Below, piece after piece: positions 1 to 7,270 of a stretch of 10,782 nucleotides of DNA. Both the position numbers and the translations under genes were made by a program. Position 1 is the stretch's first letter. Each line of letters starts with the position of its first letter. Below the pieces are notes generated by a model that did not search any database, was not told the origin of the DNA, and saw only the letters and a list, made by a program, of their open reading frames with translations. The stretch is from Saprospiraceae bacterium (lineage in GTDB: Bacteria > Bacteroidota > Bacteroidia > Chitinophagales > Saprospiraceae): positions 1-10,782 of the forward strand of contig JABDJE010000327.1 of the NCBI GenBank assembly GCA_013002625.1. The letters are read 5' to 3'.

Positions 1-1830
1 AAGTTTATGGTAAGGGATAAGGAATTATCAATCCAAACGCATACAGAGTCTTTGTCACATACTCAGATTCCCAAGGTGGCCCTTCCCAAGTATTCAGCCT
101 GGGGAGATGTATTAAGATGGTGTCTGCAAGAAAATGTGCCTGGTTCTTTTCCATATACTTCAGGCTTATATCCATTTAAAAGGCAGGGCGAAGATCCCAC
201 ACGCATGTTTGCGGGTGAAGGCGGTCCGGAAAGAACAAACAAACGATTTCATTATGTGAGTTTGGACCAGCCTGCCAAACGTTTGTCTACCGCATTTGAT
301 TCAGTGACCCTGTATGGACATGACCCAGACCACAGACCTGATATCTATGGTAAGATTGGCAATGCAGGTGTGTCGGTATGCTGTCTTGATGATGCTAAAA
401 AGCTCTATTCAGGTTTCAATCTGGCTGATCCGAAGACATCTGTAAGCATGACCATTAATGGTCCTGCACCTATGTTGTTGTCATTCTTCATGAATGCCGC
501 CATCGACCAACAATGTGAATTGTACATCAAGGAACAAGGCATTGAGTCCGAAATTGAGAAAAAAATTGAAGCCATTTATAAAGAAAAAGGACTAGAAAGG
601 CCTAGATACAATGGTGAATTGCCAGAAGGTAATGACGGATTGGGACTGATGTTACTCGGTGTAACCGGCGACCAGGTGTTACCTGCTGAAGTCTATAATA
701 AAATTAGGACAAGAACATTATCTCAAGTACGTGGTACCGTTCAGGCAGACATCCTTAAGGAAGATCAGGCTCAAAATACCTGTATATTCTCAACAGAGTT
801 TGCACTGCGCCTGATGGGTGATGTCCAAGAGTATTTTATCGATCACAATGTCAGAAACTTTTACTCCGTATCTATTTCGGGATATCATATCGCGGAGGCG
901 GGTGCCAATCCAATTTCTCAATTGGCATTCACATTGGCCAACGGGTTCACCTATGTTGAGTACTATCTGTCAAGAGGAATGGACATCAATAGATTTGGTC
1001 CAAACCTATCCTTCTTCTTTTCAAATGGGATTGATCCAGAATATGCAGTTATTGGACGTGTGGCCAGACGTATTTGGGCGAAAGCCCTAAAGCACAAATA
1101 TGGTGCTGATCCGCGAGCTCAGATGTTAAAATATCACATTCAGACCTCAGGCCGGTCATTGCATGCACAGGAAATTGATTTCAATGATATCAGAACGACC
1201 TTACAAGCGCTGTATGCCATCTATGATAACTGTAATTCATTGCACACAAATGCCTATGATGAAGCCATTACAACTCCAACTGAGGGTTCAGTCCGACGGG
1301 CGATGGCCATTCAACTTATCATTAACAAAGAATTAGGACTGGCTAAAAATGAAAATCCAATACAAGGTTCATTTATTATCGAAGAGCTAACCGATCTTGT
1401 CGAGGAAGCAGTGTTGCTGGAGTTTGATAGGATTACTGAGCGAGGTGGCGTTCTTGGAGCGATGGAAACCATGTACCAACGAAGCAAGATTCAGGAAGAA
1501 AGCATGTATTACGAGCATTTGAAGCACAGCGGCGAATATCCGATAATCGGTGTTAATACATTTCTAAGTTCGAAAGGATCACCAACAATAATCCCTGATG
1601 AAGTCATAAGAGCTACGGAAGATGAAAAACAGTTTCAAATTAATACGGTAAGTAATCTTCAGACTAAAAATTCTGAAAAAGCAAATGCGCTTTTACGAGA
1701 TCTTCAAAAAACAGCGATACACAATGACAATATTTTTGATGCATTGATGGAAGTGAGTAAATACTGTTCTTTGGGTCAGATTACCAAGGCCTTGTTCGAG
1801 GTTGGGGGTCAGTATAGAAGAAATATGTAG
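1..1830 (+). CDS. icmF: Fused isobutyryl-CoA mutase, mutase domain (5'-truncated by the window)
   Basis: Adenosylcobalamin-dependent mutase that interconverts isobutyryl-CoA and n-butyryl-CoA in the cytoplasm; some family members also act on isovaleryl/pivalyl-CoA. The frame is open from base 1, and the first ATG (position 7) lies inside conserved sequence, so it is an internal Met. The family is about 1,090 residues long: B12-binding domain, MeaI-type GTPase chaperone, then mutase. Only the mutase part is here. Counting that Met as 1, visible motifs are FPYTSG (48-53), the IcmF-specific insert (about 165-240), GTVQADILKE (243-252), SISGYHIAEAGA and the C-terminal GGQYRRNM. Phe68 aligns with Tyr89, and Gln256 with Arg207, of methylmalonyl-CoA mutase. 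Phe/Gln is the isobutyryl-CoA mutase signature and argues against a methylmalonyl substrate. The two missing domains are inferred from the family. The stop is TAG at 1828-1830, followed by a palindrome facing adk. Confidence 0.93.
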   Translation, partial: KFMVRDKELSIQTHTESLSHTQIPKVALPKYSAWGDVLRWCLQENVPGSFPYTSGLYPFKRQGEDPTRMFAGEGGPERTNKRFHYVSLDQPAKRLSTAFDSVTLYGHDPDHRPDIYGKIGNAGVSVCCLDDAKKLYSGFNLADPKTSVSMTINGPAPMLLSFFMNAAIDQQCELYIKEQGIESEIEKKIEAIYKEKGLERPRYNGELPEGNDGLGLMLLGVTGDQVLPAEVYNKIRTRTLSQVRGTVQADILKEDQAQNTCIFSTEFALRLMGDVQEYFIDHNVRNFYSVSISGYHIAEAGANPISQLAFTLANGFTYVEYYLSRGMDINRFGPNLSFFFSNGIDPEYAVIGRVARRIWAKALKHKYGADPRAQMLKYHIQTSGRSLHAQEIDFNDIRTTLQALYAIYDNCNSLHTNAYDEAITTPTEGSVRRAMAIQLIINKELGLAKNENPIQGSFIIEELTDLVEEAVLLEFDRITERGGVLGAMETMYQRSKIQEESMYYEHLKHSGEYPIIGVNTFLSSKGSPTIIPDEVIRATEDEKQFQINTVSNLQTKNSEKANALLRDLQKTAIHNDNIFDALMEVSKYCSLGQITKALFEVGGQYRRNM

Positions 1831-1834
1831 GATT

Positions 1835-1863
1835 TTAGGATTAAGTTTGAAACTTAATCCTAA
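1835..1863. terminator. Perfect palindrome between convergent icmF and adk, probable terminator hairpin
   Basis: The arms are 14 bases long and perfectly complementary around a single central G at 1849 (left arm TTAGGATTAAGTTT). As RNA this would form a stem of about 12 bp with a small loop, starting five bases after the icmF stop. The stem is AT-rich. The + strand tail (TTCTTCC) is only weakly U-rich and the minus strand has no U-tract. A terminator for icmF, possibly also slowing read-through from adk, is the simplest reading. A protein-binding palindrome is possible but less likely at a convergent gene junction. Confidence 0.55.
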
Positions 1864-1919
1864 TTCTTCCATATTAATGCTATTTCTTAATTATAAATGC
1901 TGATTCCTCTACCCTGTTC

Positions 1920-2489
1920 CTAAGCATCTAATGCATTGCAAAGCCTCTGGAATATTTCGTCAATACTCCCTACCCCGTCAATGGATTGAGATATATTTTT
2001 TTGGGCATAATAATCATATACCTGGGAAGTCTTGGCGTTATATTCTACAATACGTTTACGAATAACTTCTTCATTGGCATCATCAGGTCTACCGGATGTC
2101 TTGCCTCTTTCAAGTAATCTATTAACTATTTCATTATCGTCAACATCAAGCGCAAGCAAATGGGTAACAGATGTATTTCTGGATTTAAAGAATGCATCCA
2201 ATGCTTCAGACTGTGCAATTGTTCTTGGGAACCCATCAAGGATATAGCCTTTTTGATTATTGGTCTCGTCAACACGATTTTCGAGCATCCCTATAGTAAC
2301 TTCATCAGGGACAAGTATACCCTGATCCATATATTCCTGGGCTTTCAGACCAAGCGGTGTTTTATTGCTAATCTCGTGGCGGAATAAATCACCTGTAGAA
2401 ATATGTGTAAGTCCATATTTTTCAACGAGCATGTTTGCCTGCGTTCCTTTTCCTGAGCCGGGAGGGCCAAATAGTATAAGATTTATCAT
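1920..2489 (-). CDS. adk: Adenylate kinase, short-LID type
   Basis: Transfers phosphate between ATP and AMP to give 2 ADP, balancing the adenylate pool in the cytoplasm. From the ATG at 2489 the protein has 189 residues, the usual length for Bacteroidota. It shows the P-loop GPPGSGKGT (8-16), the AMP-binding STGDLFR (31-37), DGFPRT (85-90) and a short LID (about 128-140, RGKTSGRPDD). It lacks the zinc-binding cysteines of long-LID enzymes. The frame stays open to an upstream ATG at 2561, which would add 24 residues rich in Leu, Phe and Lys and would start three bases after the nlpC-like stop. I prefer 2489 because adenylate kinases normally begin one to a few residues before the first beta strand. 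However, a purine-rich AAAGAGAA before 2561 keeps the longer form possible. It is probably cotranscribed with the lipoprotein gene upstream and converges on icmF. Confidence 0.95.
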   Translation of the reverse strand: MINLILFGPPGSGKGTQANMLVEKYGLTHISTGDLFRHEISNKTPLGLKAQEYMDQGILVPDEVTIGMLENRVDETNNQKGYILDGFPRTIAQSEALDAFFKSRNTSVTHLLALDVDDNEIVNRLLERGKTSGRPDDANEEVIRKRIVEYNAKTSQVYDYYAQKNISQSIDGVGSIDEIFQRLCNALDA

Positions 2490-2536
2490 GGGTAATTTCT
2501 TTTTAATGGATGTATCCCTTGTAAATAAAGATCGCA

Positions 2537-2544
2537 CAAATTTA
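2537..2544 (-). promoter_or_regulatory. Possible -7 element for adk
   Basis: On the minus strand this reads TAAATTTG, an exact match to the Bacteroidota -7 consensus TAnnTTTG. It would place a transcription start near 2530, about 40 bases before the ATG at 2489. No convincing TTTG -33 box lies about 20 bases upstream, and such matches are common by chance in AT-rich DNA. If real, it would exclude the longer adk start at 2561 from this transcript. Confidence 0.22.
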
Positions 2545-2564
2545 AATAAAGACTCAAGCATAAT

Positions 2565-3059
2565 CTATAGTATTCTCTTTGCAAAAACGATTTTTGACTT
2601 CCAATAGTTTGATGCAAGAATATCCTGCATGATTACCCCAGAGGAGCTTGTGGAATGTATAACAACCATATTGCCATCGGTGCCATCAACAACCATAGCC
2701 ACATGATTAATTTTTCCTTTAGGGGTTAATTTGAAAAATACAAGATCTCCAATCTCGAGTTCGTCTGTTTTGACCGATTTACCCATTTTGCTCTGTTCAG
2801 CTGAGCTTCTGTTAAGAGGCACATTAAGGACGGTCTTGTAGATATAGGATGTAAAGCCAGAACAATCGAAGCCATTTGGAGAAGATCCCCCGTATTTATA
2901 TGGACTACCGATTAAATTTATAGCTGTCCGACGCAACGCTTTCTGATCTGTCGAGGTATTGGAAGTAGAGATTGTGTCTCCGGGAATGCCTGTTTTATCT
3001 ACTGCTGCAACAGATGTGCACGAAGAAAAAAGTAGAATTATAAAAAAGCGGTGCAGCAT
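2565..3059 (-). CDS. NlpC/P60 family cell-wall hydrolase, probable lipoprotein
   Basis: Predicted peptidoglycan endopeptidase of the NlpC/P60 cysteine-peptidase family. These enzymes usually cut the gamma-D-Glu-to-meso-diaminopimelate bond or related stem-peptide bonds in the envelope. The 164-residue protein starts with a short hydrophobic signal (residues 4-13) ending in FSSC, a near-consensus lipobox with Cys14 as the likely lipidation site. A Ser/Thr-rich linker follows (about 15-40), then the catalytic domain with Cys66 in FDCSGF, His119 in INHVAM and His135 in VIHSTS as the probable triad. NRSSAEQ and GDLVFF are family motifs. There is no SH3 or LysM domain, so this is a minimal enzyme. 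The ATG follows the rplY terminator, implying its own promoter in 3060-3123, though I see no clear consensus there. adk follows directly. The exact cleaved bond cannot be read from the sequence. Confidence 0.88.
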   Translation of the reverse strand: MLHRFFIILLFSSCTSVAAVDKTGIPGDTISTSNTSTDQKALRRTAINLIGSPYKYGGSSPNGFDCSGFTSYIYKTVLNVPLNRSSAEQSKMGKSVKTDELEIGDLVFFKLTPKGKINHVAMVVDGTDGNMVVIHSTSSSGVIMQDILASNYWKSKIVFAKRIL

Positions 3060-3123
3060 TTTCGAAGTTTAATCGTTCTTATTACTAGGGAAAAGAATTT
3101 TTAGGTTAGTTAATATTCATTCG

Positions 3124-3161
3124 AAAAGAGCCCGCAATGCACAGGCAGAGCGGGCTTTTTT
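3124..3161 (-). terminator. Rho-independent terminator after rplY/ctc
   Basis: The 7-bp GC-rich stem AGCCCGC/GCGGGCT (3129-3135 with 3150-3156) extends through a G-U pair and four A-T pairs to 3124/3161. The loop contains a small inner stem, TGC/GCA (3138-3140 with 3145-3147). Read on the minus strand the stem is followed by CUCUUUU, and on the plus strand by six U residues, so it could work both ways. It lies 25 bases after the rplY stop and separates rplY from the lipoprotein gene. Confidence 0.85.
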
Positions 3162-3186
3162 CATACAAATAAAAATCGGATATATC

Positions 3187-3822
3187 TTAAGCTTCTTCAG
3201 CAGGAGCTTCTTCTGTAGCACCTTCAACAGGAACTTCTTCACCTTCTCCAACCTTCTCTGCTTCAGCAGCTGCACTTTTAAGAGCTCTTGGTGTTTCAAC
3301 TGAAGCAACTGGTATATTGGAATTTACCATGATTTCCATGTTCTCATTGGCTTCAATGTCTTTTACTTTAACCGCAAATCCCAATTCCAAGTTTGAAATG
3401 TCAATGAATAGCTCATCTACAAGATGTTCAGGATCAACTTTTACTTTAACTCTTCGAAGGGATTGCATAAGCTTACCACCTGATTTTACACCTGGTGAAA
3501 CGCCTTTAAATCTGATAGGAATTTCAACTTTTACCTTTCTACCACTTTCAATTGCAAGGAAGTCAACATGCTCAATATTATCCGTTATTGGATGCCACTG
3601 AATGCTTTTAATAATGCATTTGTACTTTTGACCATCTAAATCAACCTCACCTAATTTGAAGTCTGGCGTGAATATCAATCCTTTGATATCATTTTGTGTT
3701 ACTGAGAAATGTTCAAGCGTATCGCCACCATACATAACAGCTGGAATACGACCTTCATTTCTTAATGCTGAAGCTTTTGCGCTTACATCTCTCTTAATAC
3801 CTGTAAATGATACTGTGTTCAT
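3187..3822 (-). CDS. rplY: 50S ribosomal protein L25/general stress protein Ctc
   Basis: Ribosomal protein that binds 5S rRNA in the central protuberance of the large subunit. The long two-domain form is called Ctc or TL5. In the 211 residues, the N-terminal L25 beta-barrel covers about 1-92 (GRIPAVMYGG at 24-33, then IKSIQWHP and HVDFLAI). The C-terminal TL5 domain covers about 95-180 (VEIPIRFKGVSPGVKSGG, then the LRRVKVKV and SNLELG regions). The last 26 or so residues form an Ala/Glu-rich acidic low-complexity tail, common in this family. The ATG is 24 bases downstream of a predicted transcription start from a good Bacteroidota promoter, so it is probably transcribed alone or together with read-through from prs. 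A hairpin terminator follows the stop. The pairing of prs with ctc is a well-known arrangement across many bacteria, which supports both assignments. Confidence 0.95.
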   Translation of the reverse strand: MNTVSFTGIKRDVSAKASALRNEGRIPAVMYGGDTLEHFSVTQNDIKGLIFTPDFKLGEVDLDGQKYKCIIKSIQWHPITDNIEHVDFLAIESGRKVKVEIPIRFKGVSPGVKSGGKLMQSLRRVKVKVDPEHLVDELFIDISNLELGFAVKVKDIEANENMEIMVNSNIPVASVETPRALKSAAAEAEKVGEGEEVPVEGATEEAPAEEA

Positions 3823-3852
3823 TTTTCTTTATTTCAATTTCAAAAAGGAGTG

Positions 3853-3884
3853 CAAAGATAAAAATTATTTAGTAAGGAATGCAA
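3853..3884 (-). promoter_or_regulatory. Bacteroidota-type promoter for rplY/ctc
   Basis: On the minus strand the -7 element TATCTTTG (3853-3860) matches TAnnTTTG exactly. A TTG (3882-3884) sits 21 bases upstream, close to the expected -33 spacing. Transcription would begin near 3846 and give a leader of about 24 bases before the rplY ATG. The element lies in the 64-base gap between prs and rplY. The leader has no strong Shine-Dalgarno sequence, only an A-rich stretch, as is usual in this phylum. Confidence 0.65.
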
Positions 3885-3886
3885 GA

Positions 3887-4819
3887 TTATTTCTCAACAA
3901 ATAATGCAGCAATCGACTTAAATTCGTGTGTATTTCGAATTGCTCTTGCAAAAAGCTTTGCACACGACAGCACAGTTATCTTATCCGATTCACGTTTTAA
4001 CGGTATTGTATCCGTAACATAAACCTCTGAAAGCACTGAATTTTCTATATTATCATAGGCTTTACCACTCAAAACAGCATGTGTTGCCAAAGCCCTTACA
4101 CTATTTGCCCCTTTGTCAAGAATCGCTTGTGCCGCTTTACACAATGTGCCCGCCGTATCAGCCATATCATCCACCAAAATCACATCAGCCCCCTCAACAT
4201 CTCCGATAACGGTCATACTTTCTACCCTATTTGCAACTTTTCTGACCTTATCACATATAACAAGGTCGCGTTCAAAGTACTTGGCATAGCTTCTTGCGCG
4301 CTTCACACCGCCTACATCCGGAGATGCAAAAACAACATTGGACAAGTCCTTTTGTGCCAAGAAAGGCATAAAAATGGCTTCTCCTTTGAGATGATCTACT
4401 GGAATATCAAAAAACCCCTGAATCTGATCGGCGTGTAGATCCATGGTAACTATTCTGTCTGCACCTGCAGCCTGAAGAAGATTTGCTATCAATTTTGCAG
4501 AAATAGGGACCCTGGGTTTGTCTTTTCTATCCTGACGTGCATATCCAAAATAAGGCATAACAGCCGTGATATAACCTGCACTGGCACGTTTTGCACCATC
4601 TATCATCAACAACATCTCCATTAAGTTATCGGCCGGTGCTATCGTGGATGAAATAAAAAAGACATAGGAGCCTCTTACCGATTCGTTGATGATGGGTTGC
4701 ATTTCACCATCGCTGAATTTTTTTATTTCAATTTCTCCCAGCGGGTAGCCATAGTAGTCTGAGATTTTTTCTGCCAGGTTACGTGATTCCGTCCCTGAGA
4801 ATAGTTTTACATCTATCAT
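3887..4819 (-). CDS. prs: Ribose-phosphate pyrophosphokinase (PRPP synthetase)
   Basis: Makes 5-phosphoribosyl 1-diphosphate from ribose 5-phosphate and ATP in the cytoplasm. The product feeds purine, pyrimidine, NAD, histidine and tryptophan synthesis. The protein has 310 residues from the ATG at 4819, normal for the class I family. Motifs seen are FSDGE (35-39), YGYARQDRK-type YFGYARQDRK (90-99), PISAKLIANLL (105-115), the metal- and ATP-binding DLHA (127-130) and the PRPP-binding loop VDDMADTAGT (216-225). A flexible catalytic loop sits near 190-201. A TTG directly before the ATG could extend it by one residue, but ATG is the better start. It is divergent from the EamA gene across 80 bases and precedes rplY in the same direction. 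Confidence 0.97.
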   Translation of the reverse strand: MIDVKLFSGTESRNLAEKISDYYGYPLGEIEIKKFSDGEMQPIINESVRGSYVFFISSTIAPADNLMEMLLMIDGAKRASAGYITAVMPYFGYARQDRKDKPRVPISAKLIANLLQAAGADRIVTMDLHADQIQGFFDIPVDHLKGEAIFMPFLAQKDLSNVVFASPDVGGVKRARSYAKYFERDLVICDKVRKVANRVESMTVIGDVEGADVILVDDMADTAGTLCKAAQAILDKGANSVRALATHAVLSGKAYDNIENSVLSEVYVTDTIPLKRESDKITVLSCAKLFARAIRNTHEFKSIAALFVEK

Positions 4820-4899
4820 CAATCAGTGTTGTGCTGCGAAAATAATATTAATAGTTTATTTAGAATTCCCTGACGTTAAAATATCTTGCACTACGATCA
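4820..4899. other. Divergent intergenic region prs / EamA transporter
   Basis: AT-rich spacer that must hold the start signals for both prs (minus) and the transporter gene (plus). Near-matches are visible but none is convincing. The plus strand has TATCTTG at 4882-4888, one base short of the -7 consensus and very close to the ATG. The minus strand has TATTTTCG, one mismatch from it. No riboswitch-like structure or clear operator is seen. Confidence 0.4.
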
Positions 4900-5808
4900 A
4901 TGGAAAATTCTAAGTCTGCTTCGACATACCTTGCCTGGTTTTTACTCATCTTGCTCAGTTTAGTCTGGGGCAGTTCATTTATTTTAATTAAAAAAGCATT
5001 AATCGCCTTTACGCCCATGCAGGTAGGTGCTGGAAGGATCGTATTTGCATTCCTGGCATTCCTCCCATTCTTTTTGCGTCATATACGTCGGATCGATTGG
5101 TCAAAATTCAAATGGTTTGCGGTAGTGGGATTATGCGGAAGTGGATTTCCAGCATTTTTATTTGCCATTGCCCAGACCAATATTGATTCCAGTATTGCCG
5201 GTGTGCTGAATAGCCTTACGCCAATATTCACTTTTGTACTGGCAGTTTTAATATTTAAACATGCTTTTTCTTCCAAGCAACTGGCCGGTGTTGTCATTGG
5301 GTTCCTAGGTGTCCTATGTATATTTTTCACCAATCAGCAAGAAAGCACAACATTTGCGCCTGCCTTTGCCCTTTTGATTATTGTTGCTACGCTCATGTAT
5401 GCTATAAGTGCCAATACGGTAGGCCGGTTTTTAAAATCTGTCGATCCATTGATTATAAGCACAGTATCATTCGTCTTAATTGGCCCATTTGTACTAATAT
5501 ACCTATTAGGCTCTGGATTCGTGGCTCAGATGACTTCTCATGAGGCTGGACTTTCTTCTACTGTAGCTTTATTGATTCTATCCTTGGTGGGCACTTTCGG
5601 TGCAAATATTTTATTCTTCAAACTCGTTCAACTTACTGATGCCGTTTTTTCATCTTCTGTAAGTTTTATCATTCCGCTTGTCGCTTTATTTTGGGGATAC
5701 ATCGACGGCGAACACTTAAGCTTGTTACATTTTATTTCACTGCTATTGATACTCTTTGGCGTCTTGCTGATCAAAAGGTCCACACAAAAACAATTACTAA
5801 AATCCTAG
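4900..5808 (+). CDS. EamA/DMT-family transporter, ten membrane segments
   Basis: Inner-membrane protein of the drug/metabolite transporter superfamily (two EamA repeats). Family members export or exchange amino acids, purines or other small metabolites, and the substrate cannot be told from this sequence. The 302 residues contain about ten hydrophobic helices, near 11-31, 40-60, 72-90, 98-118, 128-143, 153-170, 182-205, 222-242, 247-267 and 275-293. The first repeat carries the typical LVWGSSFILIKKAL start and the helix 3-4 segment NSLTPIFTFVLAVLIF. The second repeat carries the matching SFIIPLVALFWGY. The C-terminus is short and basic (IKRSTQKQ), consistent with a cytoplasmic end. It stands alone, and its TAG stop overlaps the carbonic anhydrase-like stop on the other strand. 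Confidence 0.9.
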   Translation: MENSKSASTYLAWFLLILLSLVWGSSFILIKKALIAFTPMQVGAGRIVFAFLAFLPFFLRHIRRIDWSKFKWFAVVGLCGSGFPAFLFAIAQTNIDSSIAGVLNSLTPIFTFVLAVLIFKHAFSSKQLAGVVIGFLGVLCIFFTNQQESTTFAPAFALLIIVATLMYAISANTVGRFLKSVDPLIISTVSFVLIGPFVLIYLLGSGFVAQMTSHEAGLSSTVALLILSLVGTFGANILFFKLVQLTDAVFSSSVSFIIPLVALFWGYIDGEHLSLLHFISLLLILFGVLLIKRSTQKQLLKS

Positions 5809-6317
5809 CGATACCATTCTCGATATTGTTGGTAAGCGGCCGCAGTACCTTCGATATACACTTGTGCCTGTTCAGGCGAAACCGCTTTGAGTTTACGCGC
5901 TGGTGTACCAGCATAAATATATCCAGATTCTAAATGGGTGCCTGATGTTACCAATGCGCCGGCCGCAATTATGCAGCCTGAAGGTACGATCACATCATCC
6001 AGAATAATGGCACCCATTCCTATGAGTACTTTGGATTCGATTTGGCACCCATGGATGATTGCGCGGTGCCCAATACTTACATTATCGCCAATGAGGGTGT
6101 CGCCTCTGCCTTTTGTGCCATGGACCATTGTCAAATCCTGAATATTTACATTTTTGCCAATCCTGATTTTATTGACATCTCCACGAATAACCACACCATA
6201 CCAGATACTTGACCCACTTCCAATATTAACATCGCCGCTTATGACCACATTCTCTGCGACCCATGCATCTGCGTCAATCCATGGGTGGACGCCATTAACT
6301 TCTATTAAAGATGCCAT
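5805..6317 (-). CDS. Gamma-class carbonic anhydrase-like protein (left-handed beta-helix)
   Basis: Member of the gamma-carbonic anhydrase/YrdA/PaaY group: trimeric left-handed beta-helix proteins that bind a metal between subunits. Some hydrate CO2, while others hydrolyse thioesters or have no proven activity. The 170 residues show hexapeptide repeats from about 20 to 130 (VVISGD, VNIGSG, IRIGKN, VSIGHR and similar). Three His residues in the metal-ligand pattern are His66 (VHGT), His84 (IGHR) and His89 (IHGC). Conserved Arg45, Asp47, Gln60 and Asp61 are present. The acidic proton-shuttle loop of archaeal Cam is absent, as in CamH-type proteins, so real anhydrase activity is uncertain. It is the last gene of the rlmB-traB operon. 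Its ATG comes two bases after the TraB stop, suggesting translational coupling. Confidence 0.9.
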   Translation of the reverse strand: MASLIEVNGVHPWIDADAWVAENVVISGDVNIGSGSSIWYGVVIRGDVNKIRIGKNVNIQDLTMVHGTKGRGDTLIGDNVSIGHRAIIHGCQIESKVLIGMGAIILDDVIVPSGCIIAAGALVTSGTHLESGYIYAGTPARKLKAVSPEQAQVYIEGTAAAYQQYREWYR

Positions 6318-6319
6318 AA

Positions 6320-7270
6320 TTAAATACTAAGAGGTGTCAAGGTATATCCGGCTGTTTGAAGTAATTCCAGTACGCCGTCCTTACCTGCAAGGTGGCCGGC
6401 ACCCACTGCAAAGAAAACAGTGCCTTCTTTCATCATTTGACCCATTATCGGGATCCAGTTTTTATTGCGCTGATACAACAACAAATCTTCATAGCCCCCT
6501 ACACCTCCTGGTTCATCCATTGACTCTATCATATCATTGATACGCTGCTCCTGATACATTTTTTCCATTTCAACAAAAACGTCATTTCCTACATCACTCA
6601 TCTTTATTGATTCGAGTAACATGTCCGCTTGAGACTGATAAGGAATTGAATCAAACATACTCATTTGAAACTCCATGCTCTCCAGGCCACTGACATCCTT
6701 ACTCGATTGTTTTGCCAATTCATACAGCTCCATTTCATAAGACTTTACACTAGAGTCGCCACCCAATCCAGCGGTCATATCAATTTCACCACTGGCAAAT
6801 ACAGTTAAAAACATGGGCTTAATCCTTTCTAAAAAGAATAAGGGAATCCCCATATCATCAAAATGACTGCTTACAATTTTATAGTCTTCTTCACTATAAA
6901 AATCAGATAACCGTTGGTTGTCTTTCATAAAGGCCTTGCTCAGCAATCCCATCTGAGCGGATATGTCAAACATGTCATCCATATCAATCTCAAAAACGAT
7001 TTTCTCTGCTTCATCAAAAGCGGCAAGGGTGCCCTTAGGCCAGAAAAATTTATCGCCTTCGATAAGGTGTATGGTCCCATATAAGTATGACGGTTCGGTC
7101 AATCCCTGCCCTTCAATTTTCCATAGTAAGGCATTTTCAAATTGGGGTACATCGTTCTTAGTTGTTGGAACCTTATCTGTGGTTTTGCACGATACAACAA
7201 AGAGTACAAACGCCAGCGCAAATATGCACTGGATAATTTTATTCAAATGTAAATTGTGATTATCTGACAT
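6320..7270 (-). CDS. TraB/GumN family lipoprotein
   Basis: TraB/GumN (Tiki-related) domain protein. The superfamily includes metal-dependent proteases such as animal Tiki, but the role of the bacterial members is mostly unknown. The 316-residue protein has a charged start, a hydrophobic segment (12-27) and the lipobox VVSC, so Cys28 is probably lipidated and the protein sits on the envelope. The two GxxH motifs that mark the family are GTIH (65-68) and GAGH (290-293). Acidic residues in FEID and GLES fit the proposed active site. A linker (29-45) separates anchor and domain. The ATG lies inside the end of rlmB (11-base overlap), and the stop is two bases before the next gene, so all three are likely translated from one mRNA. 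The catalytic role is inferred only from the family. Confidence 0.87.
   Translation of the reverse strand: MSDNHNLHLNKIIQCIFALAFVLFVVSCKTTDKVPTTKNDVPQFENALLWKIEGQGLTEPSYLYGTIHLIEGDKFFWPKGTLAAFDEAEKIVFEIDMDDMFDISAQMGLLSKAFMKDNQRLSDFYSEEDYKIVSSHFDDMGIPLFFLERIKPMFLTVFASGEIDMTAGLGGDSSVKSYEMELYELAKQSSKDVSGLESMEFQMSMFDSIPYQSQADMLLESIKMSDVGNDVFVEMEKMYQEQRINDMIESMDEPGGVGGYEDLLLYQRNKNWIPIMGQMMKEGTVFFAVGAGHLAGKDGVLELLQTAGYTLTPLSI

Noticed and set aside
818..1090. Plus-strand 90-codon frame.
   Set aside because: It is an alternate frame inside the conserved mutase sequence.
3117..3308. Minus-strand frame of 63 codons, rich in Leu and Lys.
   Set aside because: It is a shifted frame of the Ala/Glu-rich end of rplY running into the terminator hairpin.
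4079..4438. Plus-strand 119-codon frame with several Cys residues.
   Set aside because: It is antisense to strongly conserved prs motifs; the Cys/His content comes from the opposite-strand codons.
4882..4888. TATCTTG close to the transporter ATG as a possible -7 promoter element.
   Set aside because: It lacks one T of TAnnTTTG, has no -33 partner, and would leave almost no leader.
7260..7270. rlmB/TraB overlap as a possible frameshift fusion.
   Set aside because: Both proteins are complete, with a normal ATG, stop and family length; it is an ordinary overlap in an operon.
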